From Phellopilus nigrolimitatus (taxonomy: Eukaryota > Basidiomycota > Agaricomycetes > Hymenochaetales > Hymenochaetaceae): 64,000 nucleotides of DNA. The stretch lies in contig JAJOHG010000018.1 of NCBI GenBank assembly GCA_021029095.1, positions 124,001 through 188,000 of the forward strand. Direction: 5' to 3'. Under the pieces are notes generated by a model. It saw only the letters and a program-made list of their open reading frames with translations. It made no database searches and was not told where the DNA came from. Shown piece after piece: positions 13,001 to 24,075 of this stretch; the first letter of the stretch is position 1, and the number at the start of each line of letters is the position of its first letter. The position numbers and the translations under genes are program-made.

Positions 13001-13213
13001 TGTACACTTCAGCCCGACTCGAATGGTGCTGCGAACGGCTGTACGACTCAGAGCGACGGGTGAGACAGCCAACAGCTCATCATCATCTCACCGTGTCGTC
13101 AATGTGTTGTTGTACACTTCGGGCCGAGTCGAATGATGCTGCGAACGGCTGCAAGACTCAGAGCAACGGTCGTCTACCCGTGAGACAGCCAACAGCTCAT
13201 CGTCATCACCGTG
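13001..13213. repeat. imperfect ~110-bp direct duplication in a transposase intron
   Basis: Two copies begin with TGTACACTTC at 13001 and 13111. They continue through the shared stretches GCTGCGAACGGCTG and GTGAGACAGCCAACAGCTCA, with a few substitutions and a short insertion in the second copy. The pair lies in the intron between the transposase exons ending near 13260 and starting near 12892, so it need not affect the coding frame. Confidence 0.8.
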
Positions 13214-14023
13214 CCGATCGTACCTTCGATATAGCATAATAAGATAGTAACAAAGGAGACTTACCGAGTTTCGACTTGATGTAGCAGAGACGGAGGGTGC
13301 AGTCGGTATGTGCTGTGTCTGAAAACACTTGTACGACTCTTCCCACCGAGCGATGACGAGATTTTGAATTTTCTGAACCTCATCGAAAGAGAAACCCTGC
13401 TTGATGAACCAGGCCAGTTTTTTATCGGGTGACATGACTGGAAAGCAAATGTAAAGCAGATCAATGAAATAAGTGAGTATACGTACCAATAGCAATACGG
13501 TAGACTTCGCAATCATCAGCAAGAGCAGAGTACTTCTCGCAAATAAGTTCGCCCGCATGTGCCGCGATACGTACAATCGCAGGCACGTCTTCTGCTGTGC
13601 ATACTTTCTTGAGTGCGTTGTGGACACTAGTTAGCATTGGTATAGTGTCGGCAATAAGTGGCACATCGGCCTTCGAAAACAGTTTTGTCGGACCATCAAA
13701 TATCTTTAAAAAACAAATCAGTAATAAATTCTCGAAGGCCAAAAAAGAAAAAATACAGCAAGAACATCGCATAGATGCTGCGCAATAATCCATTGTCTAT
13801 CATTCAGTCTGAAAGACTGAAGCTTGTTTGCCGCAGTTCCGGTTAGCTGCTCAATCTAGGGCATACCACGAGTCCTTGATACCCGTGGGTACCCGTGACC
13901 CGACCCGGACTGCAGATCCGTATTCACGGATCACCCGTTGACGGGTGATCCGTGGGAAACGGATTGTTGCGGGTCCGGGTCGGGGATTTGCAAATTTTCA
14001 ATACCCGCGGGTATTTTCCATGT

Positions 14024-14285
14024 CGCAGTCTTCCACTTGGACCTGCCATTGCTCGTCAGCGGCAGCGAGGACGGCACTGTCAAGCTCTGGAACAGCGGCA
14101 CGTACTGCCTCGAGAACACACTCAGTTACGTGCTCGAGCGCACCTGGTGCATCGCCGTGCACCCGCACGCAAACAACATCGCATTCGGCTTCGACGAGGG
14201 TCGTCAAGCTCGGCCGCGACGAGCCCGCGCTCAGCATGGACCCCGCCGGCAAGCTCGTCTACACGCAGGCCGCCATGGACGTCAA
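14024..14285 (+). pseudogene. captured fragment of coatomer beta-prime (COPB2/SEC27)
   Basis: The plus-strand translation reads VFHLDLPLLVSGSEDGTVKL, then WNSGTYCLENTLSYVLERTW and CIAVHPHANNIAFGFDEG. After a frame change near 14200 it reads VVKLGRDEPALSMDPAGKLV. This is the characteristic WD-repeat segment of the COPI beta-prime subunit. The fragment starts just after a preserved intron acceptor (CATGTCGCAG, ending 14030). That suggests capture of genomic DNA rather than mRNA. A small deletion near 14200 breaks the frame, so it cannot make this part of the protein. It has no start codon or promoter of its own. Confidence 0.8.
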
Positions 14286-14580
14286 GATGCGTAAGGGCCA
14301 GTGCATCCGTGCGCGAGCATCTCGCCTCAGGCGGCCTCGACACGTCGCTCGTGCTCGCGCCGTGCACGCCTGCCTCCGCCTCCGCGCAGCGCGCTCAACC
14401 CGCTCGTGACGAGCGCGGTGGCAACGTTCGAGGACGCGTACCACCACCGCCTCATGTACCCAACCGGCGACGAAGCAGGGACGGGGATGGGCCTGCACCC
14501 GTGGCGCGTGAAAATGCTCATGGACGCCCCCGCGCTGCACGCGCCGCGCGTGGCGCCCCCAGAGGGTGCGAGAAAGAGAT
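14286..14580 (+). pseudogene. captured fragment of a WD protein, possibly UTP4/cirhin
   Basis: Frame changes link HLASGGLDTSLVLAPC with NPLVTSAVATFEDAYHHRLM and YPTGDEAGTGMGLHPWRVKM. The 'ASGGxDTSLVL' strand followed by 'NPL..S...TFEDAYHRRL' recalls the fungal UTP4 subunit of the small-subunit processome. This is from memory and less certain than the neighbouring fragments. It follows the COPB2 piece directly with no spacer, as in a fused capture product. It is broken by at least one frameshift. Confidence 0.4.
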
Positions 14581-14594
14581 AAAAGGCACTCAAA

Positions 14595-15002
14595 CACACC
14601 AAGGTGTCGCTGGGCTGTACGACTACGGTCCGCCAGGGTCGGCTCTGCAAGCGAACATCATCGCGGAATGCGCCGCCATTTCATTATCGACGAGCACATG
14701 CTTGAGCTCGACACGACGATCATGACACTTGCTCCTGTCTTCGAGACGTCCGGACACGTAGGGCGCTTTGCGGACTGGATGGTCAAGGACACGAAGACCG
14801 GCGATGTCCTTCGAGCGGATCACCTTGTCAAGGGCGTTCTCGAGGCGCGGCTCGCAGGGGACAAGGAGGCGCGCGGCGTGAGTGCTGTTCTTGTAAAGGA
14901 GGACAATAAAAAGAGGAAGAAGAAGGTGAAGACGACGGCGGTCAAGCTCGAGGACGAGACTGTGGGTGAATATGAAAGCATTCTTGCACAGGTGAGCGTC
15001 TA
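14595..15002 (+). pseudogene. captured fragment of glycyl-tRNA synthetase (GRS1)
   Basis: The translation begins GVAGLYDYGPPGSALQANII (frame of 14603). After a one-base loss at about 14670, where a TGG codon has become TG, it continues RRHFIIDEHMLELDTTIMTL, APVFETSGHVGRFADWMVKD and TKTGDVLRADHLVKGVLEAR. These are the conserved N-terminal catalytic motifs of class II eukaryotic glycyl-tRNA synthetase. The fragment ends at an apparent splice donor (CACAG|GTGAGC near 14993), supporting capture from genomic DNA. The frameshift and missing ends make it non-functional. The intact gene should lie elsewhere in the genome. Confidence 0.82.
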
Positions 15003-15341
15003 GACTGTTTGTCGTTGACCCCCTTTTTCTTCTTTGGTGGGACGAGGAGGCTTCGTCAAAACCCAGACAAGTAGGTCACTGAACAGTATTTTATCTGCGG
15101 CTATTATGAGGCATATTTGGAAGAAAAGCAGGCAAGTGATAATCAGTCGTCCGTCCGGTTTGCAGTAATGCTAATGTAAAATGACTTTAGATGCAGAGTG
15201 CAGACGAAGGATCTACGATTCTATATACCGTGCGTGCCGCATTTTCTGCGCTAATTTTCTTACTCTTAAGCTTTTCTCATCAGTGTGTTTCCTGCCGACA
15301 TGGCTGGCGTCTAAACAACTGATGTGGCAAGACGCGAGGGA

Positions 15342-15596
15342 CTAAACGTCACAGTACACACTCGGATAATCCACCACGCGTAAAACTACAACACGCTCGC
15401 CAGACTGGCTATACGTGCCCACGTCGCCCGCGCCCATCGCCACGTTCGCATTCTTGCCGCCCGCCTGCACATCGGGCAGGGGCAGGGGCAGCGCGGTGGC
15501 GCTTCTGCTTCTCGCGCATGCCGACGCGACACTCCCGGTGTTCGACGTCGAGGCGCGGCGCTTCCCCGCGTAAGCCCGCTCAATACCATCTAGCAT
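15342..15596 (-). pseudogene. coding-like fragment of unknown origin inside the nested hAT
   Basis: A minus-strand open frame of 84 codons reads MLDGIERAYAGKRRASTSNT at its start and VVVLRVVDYPSVYCDV at its end, in GC-rich DNA unlike the AT-rich transposon ends. I do not recognise the protein. It looks like the 3' end of another captured gene in opposite orientation to the COPB2 and synthetase pieces, but a chance frame in GC-rich DNA cannot be excluded. Confidence 0.35.
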
Positions 15597-17970
15597 TTTT
15601 TCTTTTGTCTTTTTAATTAGAATAAAGTTGTATTTAATTGATTTAAGACCCGCAGGGAGCCGTGAACAGAACCTTGACCTCTGTGGCCCGGACCCACGGG
15701 TTTGGGGGGACCCGTGAATCCGTGTCTCTACAGATCCAGGTCAAGCCGGGTCCGGGTCGAGGTTTTTTTGTCACGGGTGACCCGCCAAACGGGTCCGGGT
15801 CAACCCACGGGTGGACTCGTGGTATGCCCTAGCTCAATCACAGTCCTGAAAAAAAAATGGGCTTCGATGCACGCAAACTCAGAGTTCCAGCGTGTCGACA
15901 CCCGCCGATCAAGAGCACGTTTATGGCCAGTGAACTCGCGGTTTGCTTCGACGAGATTATCAAACTTTTCTTTTAGTGTCCCGGAATCGTGTACTTTCTT
16001 AGCTAGACCAGCAATCTATAAAAGCATTATTATATGAAATTAAAATAATATATTTTCGGCTACTTACCTTTGGAAGCACAGCTTGTGCAGTTTTCTCCTC
16101 ATATGAAGAAACTGTGACTCCTCGCTTTGCCATGTTTGCCATTGCACGGTCACGTATATTGCTGACTATATAGGTGTCGTGTGTGTCCTGCCCGTTATCC
16201 TCGCCTACCTCGTCATCACAGATGACTTCGGCGAGTTCCTCTTCTTCGGCAGTAAGATGATCTCCGTGATCAATTACAAATTCGGATGCTGATGGTTGTG
16301 TGTTGTTACATGGCTGTCCAGTGCCGGAGCCAATTTTGATTGCTTTTCTTGATCTCGGAGGCTTCGAGAACAGTGAGAGAACAGCCTGTATGATAATCTC
16401 AATTTAATATATTTATAATACTGTAGTAAAACGAATTTAATACCTTTGCAATCAAATTGAGGATATGAGCAAAGCACCGAAGACGTGATTTCATGCCTCG
16501 GAAAGAGGGAACAAGAGCCGCCGTTTCAGTAGCTGTTGTATTGCAGTTTCCGGCATTGTCCATACAGAGTAAATGAAGCTAGAAGACGAAGTTAACACTT
16601 GCCAGCAAGAGCAGCATTTGTCTGATGGATTTCTTTAAACTCACCAGTTTTTCGAGACCAAATCGCTTGAGACACGTGACGAGCACAGAAGAAAGATATT
16701 TACCAGTGTGGTTTTGCGTGAGCCTGCATTACAGACTGTTTACATTACTGATAATTATTGAAAAATAAAAATTACCTTATGAACTCTAAGATAGCCCGAT
16801 GAATTTTTCCCGAGTCATACCACACAACTACAACTCCTAAATATGATGCGACAATTGGGGCAGTCCAGCCATCAATGACAAGATGAATGTTTCGGTTTCG
16901 AAGCTATTAATGTACATTAGGTTTTGATTAATATTAATATACAAAAAGAATTGAAGAAGAACACACCTGAAAATAGTTCCTCACATTCTTCGAAAGTTCA
17001 AGATAGAGATCGTTAATATCGCGAGAAGTTGTGCTCGGAGATGGAACTATTGTTCCGGGCCGGAGCATTTCAACCTCCATAAGGTAGTGTTTGTCCGCCA
17101 AAGCATGGAATGGTCGGTTGTCCGAAGCGCTTCGAAGGGCCATTAATGCGCGATGGGCGGCGTGAGAGTAACGTGGAGCTACTACTTGTAATGTATGCGT
17201 GTCCCTCAGAGAATCAAAGCCTCGCTCCGAGTCACATTTACATGCACCGTTGAGCAGATTTGTCGTCCCATATTTTGTGTTCATACGCTCACGCTCGTGG
17301 GCTGTGTGCTTCGGGTGTCTATAAATACAAGAGAATTTAAAGAAGATCTTCTTCTTCCCACTGAGATCGACACGCTTCACGGAGATGTCGTAATGATTAT
17401 AAGCTTTCGAAGACCATCTTTCCCGGCCGGCAGCTAATGAAGAAGAATTGAAGACAAATTCATCTGTAATAAACTGTTTTGCGCACCAATGATAGTTTCA
17501 TCATCTAAATCCCAAACTTCTTCATCTGTCTTCTCATACACGGTGACCTGACTTTTCCTTTTCCTGTGTTTCTGCGGGGAGACATGTACGGCAGGCGTCT
17601 CAATCAGGGTGTGAGAAGATGAAGCACTGAGCGGCTGCGCTGGTGATCCGAAGGTTAACGGTGTCGGAGTGACTCTAGCATAGTTAAAATGGTGTCGTCT
17701 TGAAGGTGTGAGTGGTGTTGGGGGGAATTGATTTAAAGACATGGATTAGAAAGATATATGGAGCAAAGCATATAGTTTTTAGACTTAAACAAGTACTGAG
17801 CAGAGCAACAAACAGTGTCGAGGCACAGTTAGCGGTGCAGCACGCAAAATCATCCGTGACATCCGTGTATCCGTGGGAACTTATCCACGGATCGTGTTTA
17901 TCCGTGGGAACGCTTATCCATGGGTACAGATGGCGGATGAAGCCTTACCATGCTAGTCCCTAATCGCAAT

Positions 17971-19700
17971 GGACCGACGCAGATGACAAACTCAAATTCC
18001 ACGTGTCGGAAACGTCCCTTTCCGTAAAATGTTTCCTGAAAACAAGGCTGATCGTCGTCCATCGGCTCGATGAGCAAAAATGCAAAGAAAAGCGGTTATC
18101 GATCATTGTGAGTCAGTTAAATCACACATAGTTTGTCCTCGAGCTGCAGACTGAACAAGCTGGATTGCCTTCCGGTACTTCTCTAGACGAGCCGGAGAAC
18201 CTTACGACTACACACCTAGTAGATCGCCATAACTCTTTTAGTTACAGAACGTTAAGCCAGCCACAAGACGTCTTCGGCTTAGTCTCGATAGTGGCGTCCA
18301 ACGAGCGAGTCGCCGTTTCGTCAGCGATCAGCGAGTTTTGTGCTCTCCGCATGCCATCATGATGTCCGCTAGCGCCATCCCGTAAACCGCACTAACCTGA
18401 ATCCAAAGTCGATAACGAATCCGGACTTCGCTCATCAATCTTATCGCCAGCGGAGAGGTCTGAAGCGGCTTCTTTGCCTCGAGCACTGCGTCTCCGCGTC
18501 CCTGTTACTCAAATACTCTGTCAGTGGCGGTATCAAGTACTAATAGGGCACTAGTAAGTACCGTTGCAAGTATGCCAAGATGAAAGATGTATATACACGC
18601 CTTTCTTACCGAGTTCCTGTTTAGCACGTGCCGCCATTCTGGTCTCGTTGATCTGCCTCATGTACCATGCATGTTTGAGCTCATGCGTATAAACATGTAA
18701 CGAAAGAAGATATTTCGTAGCGGCGTCAATATTACCTGCCTGTCCTGGCGCGTGCTAGTGGCAGCCGCCAGAGTCTTCCTATGCCAAGAAGTCAGCTTAG
18801 GCACGGAGTCTGGAGCTTTACTGTACCCATTACAGAGCGGCAGATGATCTTCTTCCCGCCTCTCCCCGAATACACGAGTCCGAAAGGGAACACAGGCTAC
18901 TCCGTCTATTAGAATGGCATACTCCGGTAAATTCTGTACGAGTCGAGAAGAAGTAGCATTCTGGTGCAGCCCGCGCCATCCGAGGACGCGAAAGCACGAG
19001 CATGTTGGTAGTTTAACTGTAACGAGCTCGCTCGCAGTGAAGCATTTAATCAAAACCTAGTAAATCCGCTCAATGCGAGGGTTTGCGTGGAAGTCCGCGC
19101 TTCTTCGTCAAGGAACCTTTTCCTCCCAATTAATAGCGAGATACTTCCGCCGCGAGAAGCGTCCCGAGAAGAGAACAAATCCCATACGGGGCGGGCAGAT
19201 TCAAGTCCACGTCAGTCTCTCGTTTGCGTCCTCTGAATCACCGTTCTCTTCCCCGTTCGGGACATGTGGCGGGACGCTGCGCTCTCGGGTGCATTCGTTC
19301 TGGGGGAATACTAATGTAGCTCGCAATCACGCGTTTTGTTTAAATTGATATCGGATCAGGAAGACACGTCATTAACTGCAGAAGCCGCAGATAAGTATGA
19401 GGGGAGCGCGAATACGGCGCGAGTCTAAATCTTGATAACCTTCGATCGCTCGCAGACAGCGCGAATCTTTTCGAAATAAGAAGGCCCGATGTAGATCATC
19501 GCCCATGCGAGAATACTATAGATTTCAGGCGGGAAATGCGCATACAAACAGGATCTGTAGTTGAACTTGAAAAAAAAAAGCAGATAACAGTCGGAAGAGA
19601 GCATAGAGAAGAGAGGAAAATTCATTCTTACGAAAAGACCTCCTACCGTACGCGGAGTTGTTCGTCTTCAGTGAAGTCCAGCCGCAAAAACTAAACTAAA
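17971..19700 (-). other. possible spliced hypothetical gene or gene remnant, minus strand
   Basis: Several minus-strand segments look exon-like: about 18683-18608 (ELKHAWYMRQINETRMAARA, ending at a GTAAGA donor), about 18515-18415 (RRRSARGKEAASDLSAGDKI, between an AACAG acceptor and a GTTAGT donor) and about 18205-18130 (SPARLEKYRKAIQLVQSAAR). The first two join in phase. No start, no complete model and no family could be established, so this may be a decayed gene. From 19.1 to 19.7 kb I see nothing supportable. Confidence 0.25.
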
Positions 19701-22700
19701 TTGCTTACGAGTAATCATTTCGTACAAGTCCGAGTTGTTACGCTCTTCGAGTCGCTAGGTAAGACACCGAGACTGAATGGCGATGCACATCGAATCGACC
19801 GGAGTCCCGTCTACTAAGTGGACGGAGATCAGACTGGCTGGCGGGAACTGACGACTGGCCAGTGGCGGCGGCGGCGTCGGGCTGCCGTACGATCTGATGG
19901 GCCGACAAAATGAGATGGCGGCGGTGACGGTGGCGGAGACGATCCTCGTCAAACAAACCAGCGCGGGATGCAAACACGAACGGCCTGCCAAAAGGATCGC
20001 CCGGCGCGGCGCGTGCAGAGGCGGCCCGAGCGCCCCAGACGCCCAGGCTCGCGTGCGTCAACCGATCACGTACAGCGGCGCGTGCGCGCCCCTGATTGTC
20101 CCCGGCCTGCAGGCGCGGCGGCTCAAGCTCTATAGCTAATCAGCCGCGCGGGAATGCTAAGCAGCTACGTACATGTATGTAGCTGGATCTCGCTGGGCGA
20201 TCTTATCGCAGCATCGCGGCGCAGCCGGCGCGGGCGGCCTTTTGGCAGGGCGGGGGCGTTGCTGGCGACGACATCGGACATGCTGGTGTCTGACGCGTGC
20301 ATGGAGAGCAGACGGTGCACGTGAGGAGTCCGGAGGGTCGTGTCGACGTGAGCGCTTACATAAAAGAGTCTGCAGGACCGTCAGCTGGAATCAGCGCGGA
20401 TTCCACTCCGATGTGTGTAACACGTACACGTTCTTCTTGAATAAAAAACAGTACAATTCGGTCGCGGCCCAGATCTGCTGCAGCTGCGATCGCGCACGGG
20501 CACGAAGCGAATCGGCGTAGCATGCTCATCAGCTGCAGGACTCAGGCATTGTATGTTCATCGTTTATCGATACACGTATATACACTTACGCTCCCCGTGA
20601 CCCGACGCGCACCCCAGCCCGTCGTGCGGCCCCGCGGACAGCAGCACTTTCTCGCAGTTCGCCGCGAGCCGCGCGAGGGTCGCCGTCGCACGAGAAACGG
20701 ACGCCGCCGGCGGGGCGTCCGCGTCGCCGTCGCCGTCGCCGTCGCGTCCGGAAGGGGATAACCTAGCCTAGAGCAAGCAAGCGGAATGCATCGCGCGCCA
20801 TGGATCTCCGGCTGCCCCTCCACGGCTGATCGTGCATATCAGCCTCGCGCCCGGCGTCCTAAGGGCTAACAAGGCTGCATATCGCGCACCGGGACGGTAC
20901 GACTATCAATCCGTTGGCATGCATGCATATGCATGGATGCGCGCGTTCCGGGCTGATATTTACGGGCTGCTGGCTCCCGCCCTGGGTGGTGCATGTGACG
21001 AACCGACGCACGACGCGATCGCGGGCGGCGAGGCGAGGCGAGCGCTCCAGCGCATGATTCGCGGCGGTTTCAGACACATACATGTGTGCACATTCCTGTC
21101 TCGCATACAAGGGGTGACTGCGGACGATCCCACCATGGGCATATATTCCCCTATGCAAGATTACCGTTAGCCCATCTCGCTTCTGTGGAAATCGAGTTTG
21201 CTGGTGACAAGCTCGGCATGATTAAACCCTAACCTCACCCTTACCTCTGTCGATGTAACTGAACTGAAGATACCAATAGTACCAACAGCTCTAGAATTGA
21301 GGCAGCTTATTGGTTGTAATATTCGTTGAAAACTCACAAATGACTATCTGATCACATCCGATGGGGATATCGGGGCTCGGCAATTCGGCAGACTTCGAAA
21401 ATGTGGCCTAAAATGGGTTGAACGATCGACAAGCGCGTCGATTTGAAAGTCCGATGAGCCACTTCCACAGGACTAACACCTCCGTGAGCTGGTAGTCGCG
21501 CTGGCACGATTTTCTGTTTAGTCAACACACTTCCGCATAAAATTAATACAGCTTCATTCCTAAAAACGAACCACGCCAAATCGACGTTGAGGACAAGGCA
21601 ACGGAGAACGTTCTGCCACATACCCAACCACTCGACTTCCACAGAATTAAGATAGGGTGATTGTTTGTAATCTATGCTCATTACTGTATACGCTGAAGAA
21701 GAAAATATATAGCTCTTTTCGCGCAGCGAAAAACTAGAGAGATCATGACAGTCGTGCCGGTCGAGCCGCATCATTCCGCCCAACCAATGTGCAGACATAC
21801 ATTAATTACATCGAGGGCGGGAGCTAACAGAGAGAGAGCGAACATCCGCGCGCAGCGCACGACGACGTCAGGCAGCACGTCCCAGAACGCGAATGGCACA
21901 ACCAAAACAATATGCCGTGCACATACATAACATACGTTGCGCACGGCGCAATCCTAAGCCAGCCAGACACCCTTCCCAGCGCGCGCCGGAGCGCAGACGC
22001 GGAGCATCGAAGCACAGCAGCCCGAGAAGGCCGCACAGAAGACACCGCCCAGTCCCGCAGCGCTGTCGCCCCGCATCATAAAGAGAAAAAAAAGCATGGG
22101 GGTGGGGGGTGGGATCAGGAAGGAGACCGTGGCGGCCGCGAAGCGAGCGCTCTGGGACGACAGACGGGCGCCTCCGCGCAACACCGACGCGAAGCGCGGA
22201 GCGCAACGTACGCGCCCGCCGGCGCAGGAGGCGAGCTGGGGCATATCAATTACCAAACGCCAAGTATGTATCAAGCACGCATGCATGCATGCTATGTGCA
22301 TAGTCGTATCACTCCCCCTTCGCGCTGATTTCCAAGATCCGAAGGAAAGAGAGTAAACGGCGGGGCCTGAGGAACCAAGCCAGTCTTGTCCCGGAGAACT
22401 TGTCTGCGCAGATCAAGTGTCCAGCAAAGGTACGTATGCATGTGCACCGCATGCACAGCTGTATCGCATGCACGGCACAGCCCCGCGCTTTTCGCGCTGG
22501 TTGTCCAAAACCCAGAGCCAGAGCCAGAAGGCCAGAAGGAGCCGCCGCCGCCTGCCAACCTGAACATCGCGGGACACGGCGGGGGGCAGCGGAGCACCAC
22601 GCGGCGCGCAGCCATGGGTGGGCGCAGGCGTCGGCGTACTCGGCGCAGCGGCGCAGGCGCCCGCGAACCGCGCAGACAGGCGCCAGGCCCATGCGCCCGC

Positions 22701-22740
22701 CGCAGCCCCGCGAAGGGCGCGCACGGAGACGCGGAAGCAA

Positions 22741-22802
22741 GGGGTAAGGGGAGGGCAGGGCAGGGGGCAGGGAAGGGCAGGGAAGGAGGGGAAGGGAAGA
22801 GC
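22741..22802 (+). repeat. G-run cluster with G-quadruplex potential
   Basis: At least seven runs of three or more G are separated by loops of 1-5 bases (GGGGTAAGGGGAGGGCAGGG and onward). This satisfies the usual quadruplex pattern on the plus strand several times over. It lies about 3.9 kb before the zinc-finger gene. Confidence 0.6.
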
Positions 22803-23435
22803 GCCGCCCGAGCCGCCCGAGCCGCAGGCTCGTCGCCCGTTCCCCGTCTCGCCTCCCAGCTTCCCCGTCGCACGCGCAGAGCGGGAGAGGGGGGCACGGA
22901 AGCCGAAGCGCACACGAGCGAGCGAGCCACACCCCGCTTCTCGCGTTCCGCAATTCGTAAATAGGCGCCCGCGCCGTTACCGTTACTGTATCACTAGACG
23001 CCCGTTCCCACAGGCGCGCAAAACCGTATATGCACGCGCAACCCGTAGGCGCCCAGCGACAAGCAAGGGGCAAAGGTAAGGACCCAGAAGCAGCAGAACG
23101 CGCGAAGCAGAACGCGTTTCCGCGTCAGAACACCCCGAAGGCGTGCAATCACAAACAAGAGATGTGCGATTACAAGACACGCTTCGGAGACGCAACACGC
23201 CCGCGTATCGTATGCATATGCGGGGTTCCATACCATACGGGGGCCACGGAGTCTGTCTGTCCAGGAATATGTATGTATATGTACATGTACATGCATGCAC
23301 AACAAGGCGCAGGCGCCCGGCGTCGCGGGCGCTTCGCCGCGCACCTGGTACGTAGCTATAGGCGCAGAGGCAGAAGCAGCGGCAAGGCACGCAGCGCGCC
23401 TCGGGGCGTGATGCGAAGGCGGCTCGACGGCGCAG

Positions 23436-23460
23436 GTGGTGGTGGTGGTGGTGGTGGTGG
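23436..23460 (+). repeat. (GGT)n microsatellite
   Basis: About eight uninterrupted GGT units inside the GC-rich block. It is not part of any gene I can support. Confidence 0.9.
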
Positions 23461-24049
23461 CGTCGGAACGATCGACCGAGGATGATCGCCCGGAAGAGAG
23501 TCTGGAGCTGGGGCTGAGGCCGTGGCTGGGGCTGGGGCGGGGCACGGCGCACAGCGATTGCCCGGCCGCGCGGGCCCGGACGCGTCGGGGGCGTGCGGTA
23601 AGCATCACGTTCCCGCATCGCGTCTGCGCCCCCCCTGTCGTGTGTCGATCACGAACACAGGACAGGACGTGATGCGTGATTCGTGATTTGTGATTTCGGG
23701 ACGGACTGTTTTGCTGATCGCGGATGCGTGATCTGCAGGTCCCGTCCCGGGTGCTGGGCCCCAGGCCCCGCCCTGCCCAGGAGGCGATGGGCGATGGGCG
23801 ATGGGCGATGGAAGAGGGGCTTGGGAGCGCGACGACGCAGATGCAGACGAAGACGGGACGTCACTGGTCAGCGTGCGCGCAGATTGCTGAGAAGGGCACT
23901 CGGCGAGGCGAGGTGGGGCCTAGGAGCTCGCGCCACGCCCCCGAGCCGCTGATAGCAAGTCGCGCAGCACGCACCGTCGACAGGCAAGGACGGCGGACGG
24001 GGCAGCGAAGGTTTGCGTTCGGAGAAAGGGAAGCGGACGCGTCGAGGCA

Positions 24050-24075
24050 CCGACGTCGACGTCGACGTCGACGCA
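24050..24075. repeat. (GTCGAC)n short tandem repeat
   Basis: About four units of the self-complementary hexamer GTCGAC lie in tandem in the GC-rich block, so the tract can form a hairpin on either strand. Confidence 0.85.

Larger units (their letters stand above)
13857..15831. mobile_element. nested gene-capturing (Pack-type) hAT element, 1975 bp
   Basis: A perfect 19-bp terminal inverted repeat, TAGGGCATACCACGAGTCC, marks both ends (13857-13875 and 15813-15831). The 8-bp duplication GCTCAATC flanks them (13849-13856 and 15832-15839). The outer 150-200 bp carry many ACCCG/CGGGT motifs, a different sub-terminal repeat from those of the host element. There is no transposase inside. The GC-rich interior holds fragments of at least three unrelated cellular genes in the plus direction (COPB2-like, UTP4-like, glycyl-tRNA synthetase) and a further coding-like piece on the minus strand. 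This is the architecture of a Pack-TIR element. The insertion point is inside a transposase exon, so it post-dates the 5.86-kb element. Confidence 0.92.
12443..17742 (-). pseudogene. hAT transposase (BED finger, RNase-H-like core, hAT dimerisation domain), split by nested insertion
   Basis: Exons read right to left. The start at 17742 (MSLNQFPPTPLTPSRR) opens a polar N-tail. A BED-finger-like region follows at about 17430-17200 (YNHYDISVKRV ... TNLLNGACKC). Core segments come next: a LVIDGWTAP segment near 16885, LLCMDNAGNCNTTATET near 16560, then RCFAHILNLIAK, and STRWNSEFACIEAH near 15890. The exon then runs into RTVIE, where the 1975-bp nested element sits, and resumes with QLTGTAANKLQSFRL near 13830. 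The rest is FDGPTKLFSKADVPLIADTI, MSPDKKLAWFIKQGFS, and the C-terminal dimerisation domain (YWHLHEQHSPSISRM, SSVDAERAFSKGRREINF) to a stop at 12443-12445. All these segments are typical of Ac/hobo-type transposases and are open. The one clear lesion is the nested insertion, which should abolish function. Confidence 0.85.
12102..17962. mobile_element. hAT DNA transposon, 5.86 kb, interrupted by a nested element
   Basis: The ends are TAAGGACTAGCATGGTAA (from 12102) and the complement of TAGGGACTAGCATGGTAA (ending at 17962), one mismatch apart. The 8-bp target duplication ATCGCAAT flanks both sides (12094-12101 and 17963-17970). Within about 120 bp of each end are repeated ATCCG/CGGAT motifs, including CATCCGCGGATG palindromes, which are likely transposase sites. 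The body carries a spliced minus-strand hAT transposase. A second hAT (13857-15831) lies inside one transposase exon. Without it the element would be about 3.9 kb, a usual size for a complete hAT. Confidence 0.92.

Noticed and set aside
13001..13213. Direct repeat considered as a CRISPR-like or LTR structure
   Set aside because: Only two imperfect copies inside a transposase intron of a eukaryotic element; best seen as a local duplication.
22309..23073. Overlapping long frames on both strands near 22-23 kb
   Set aside because: Several frames are open at once, none with domain content; typical of GC-rich non-coding DNA.
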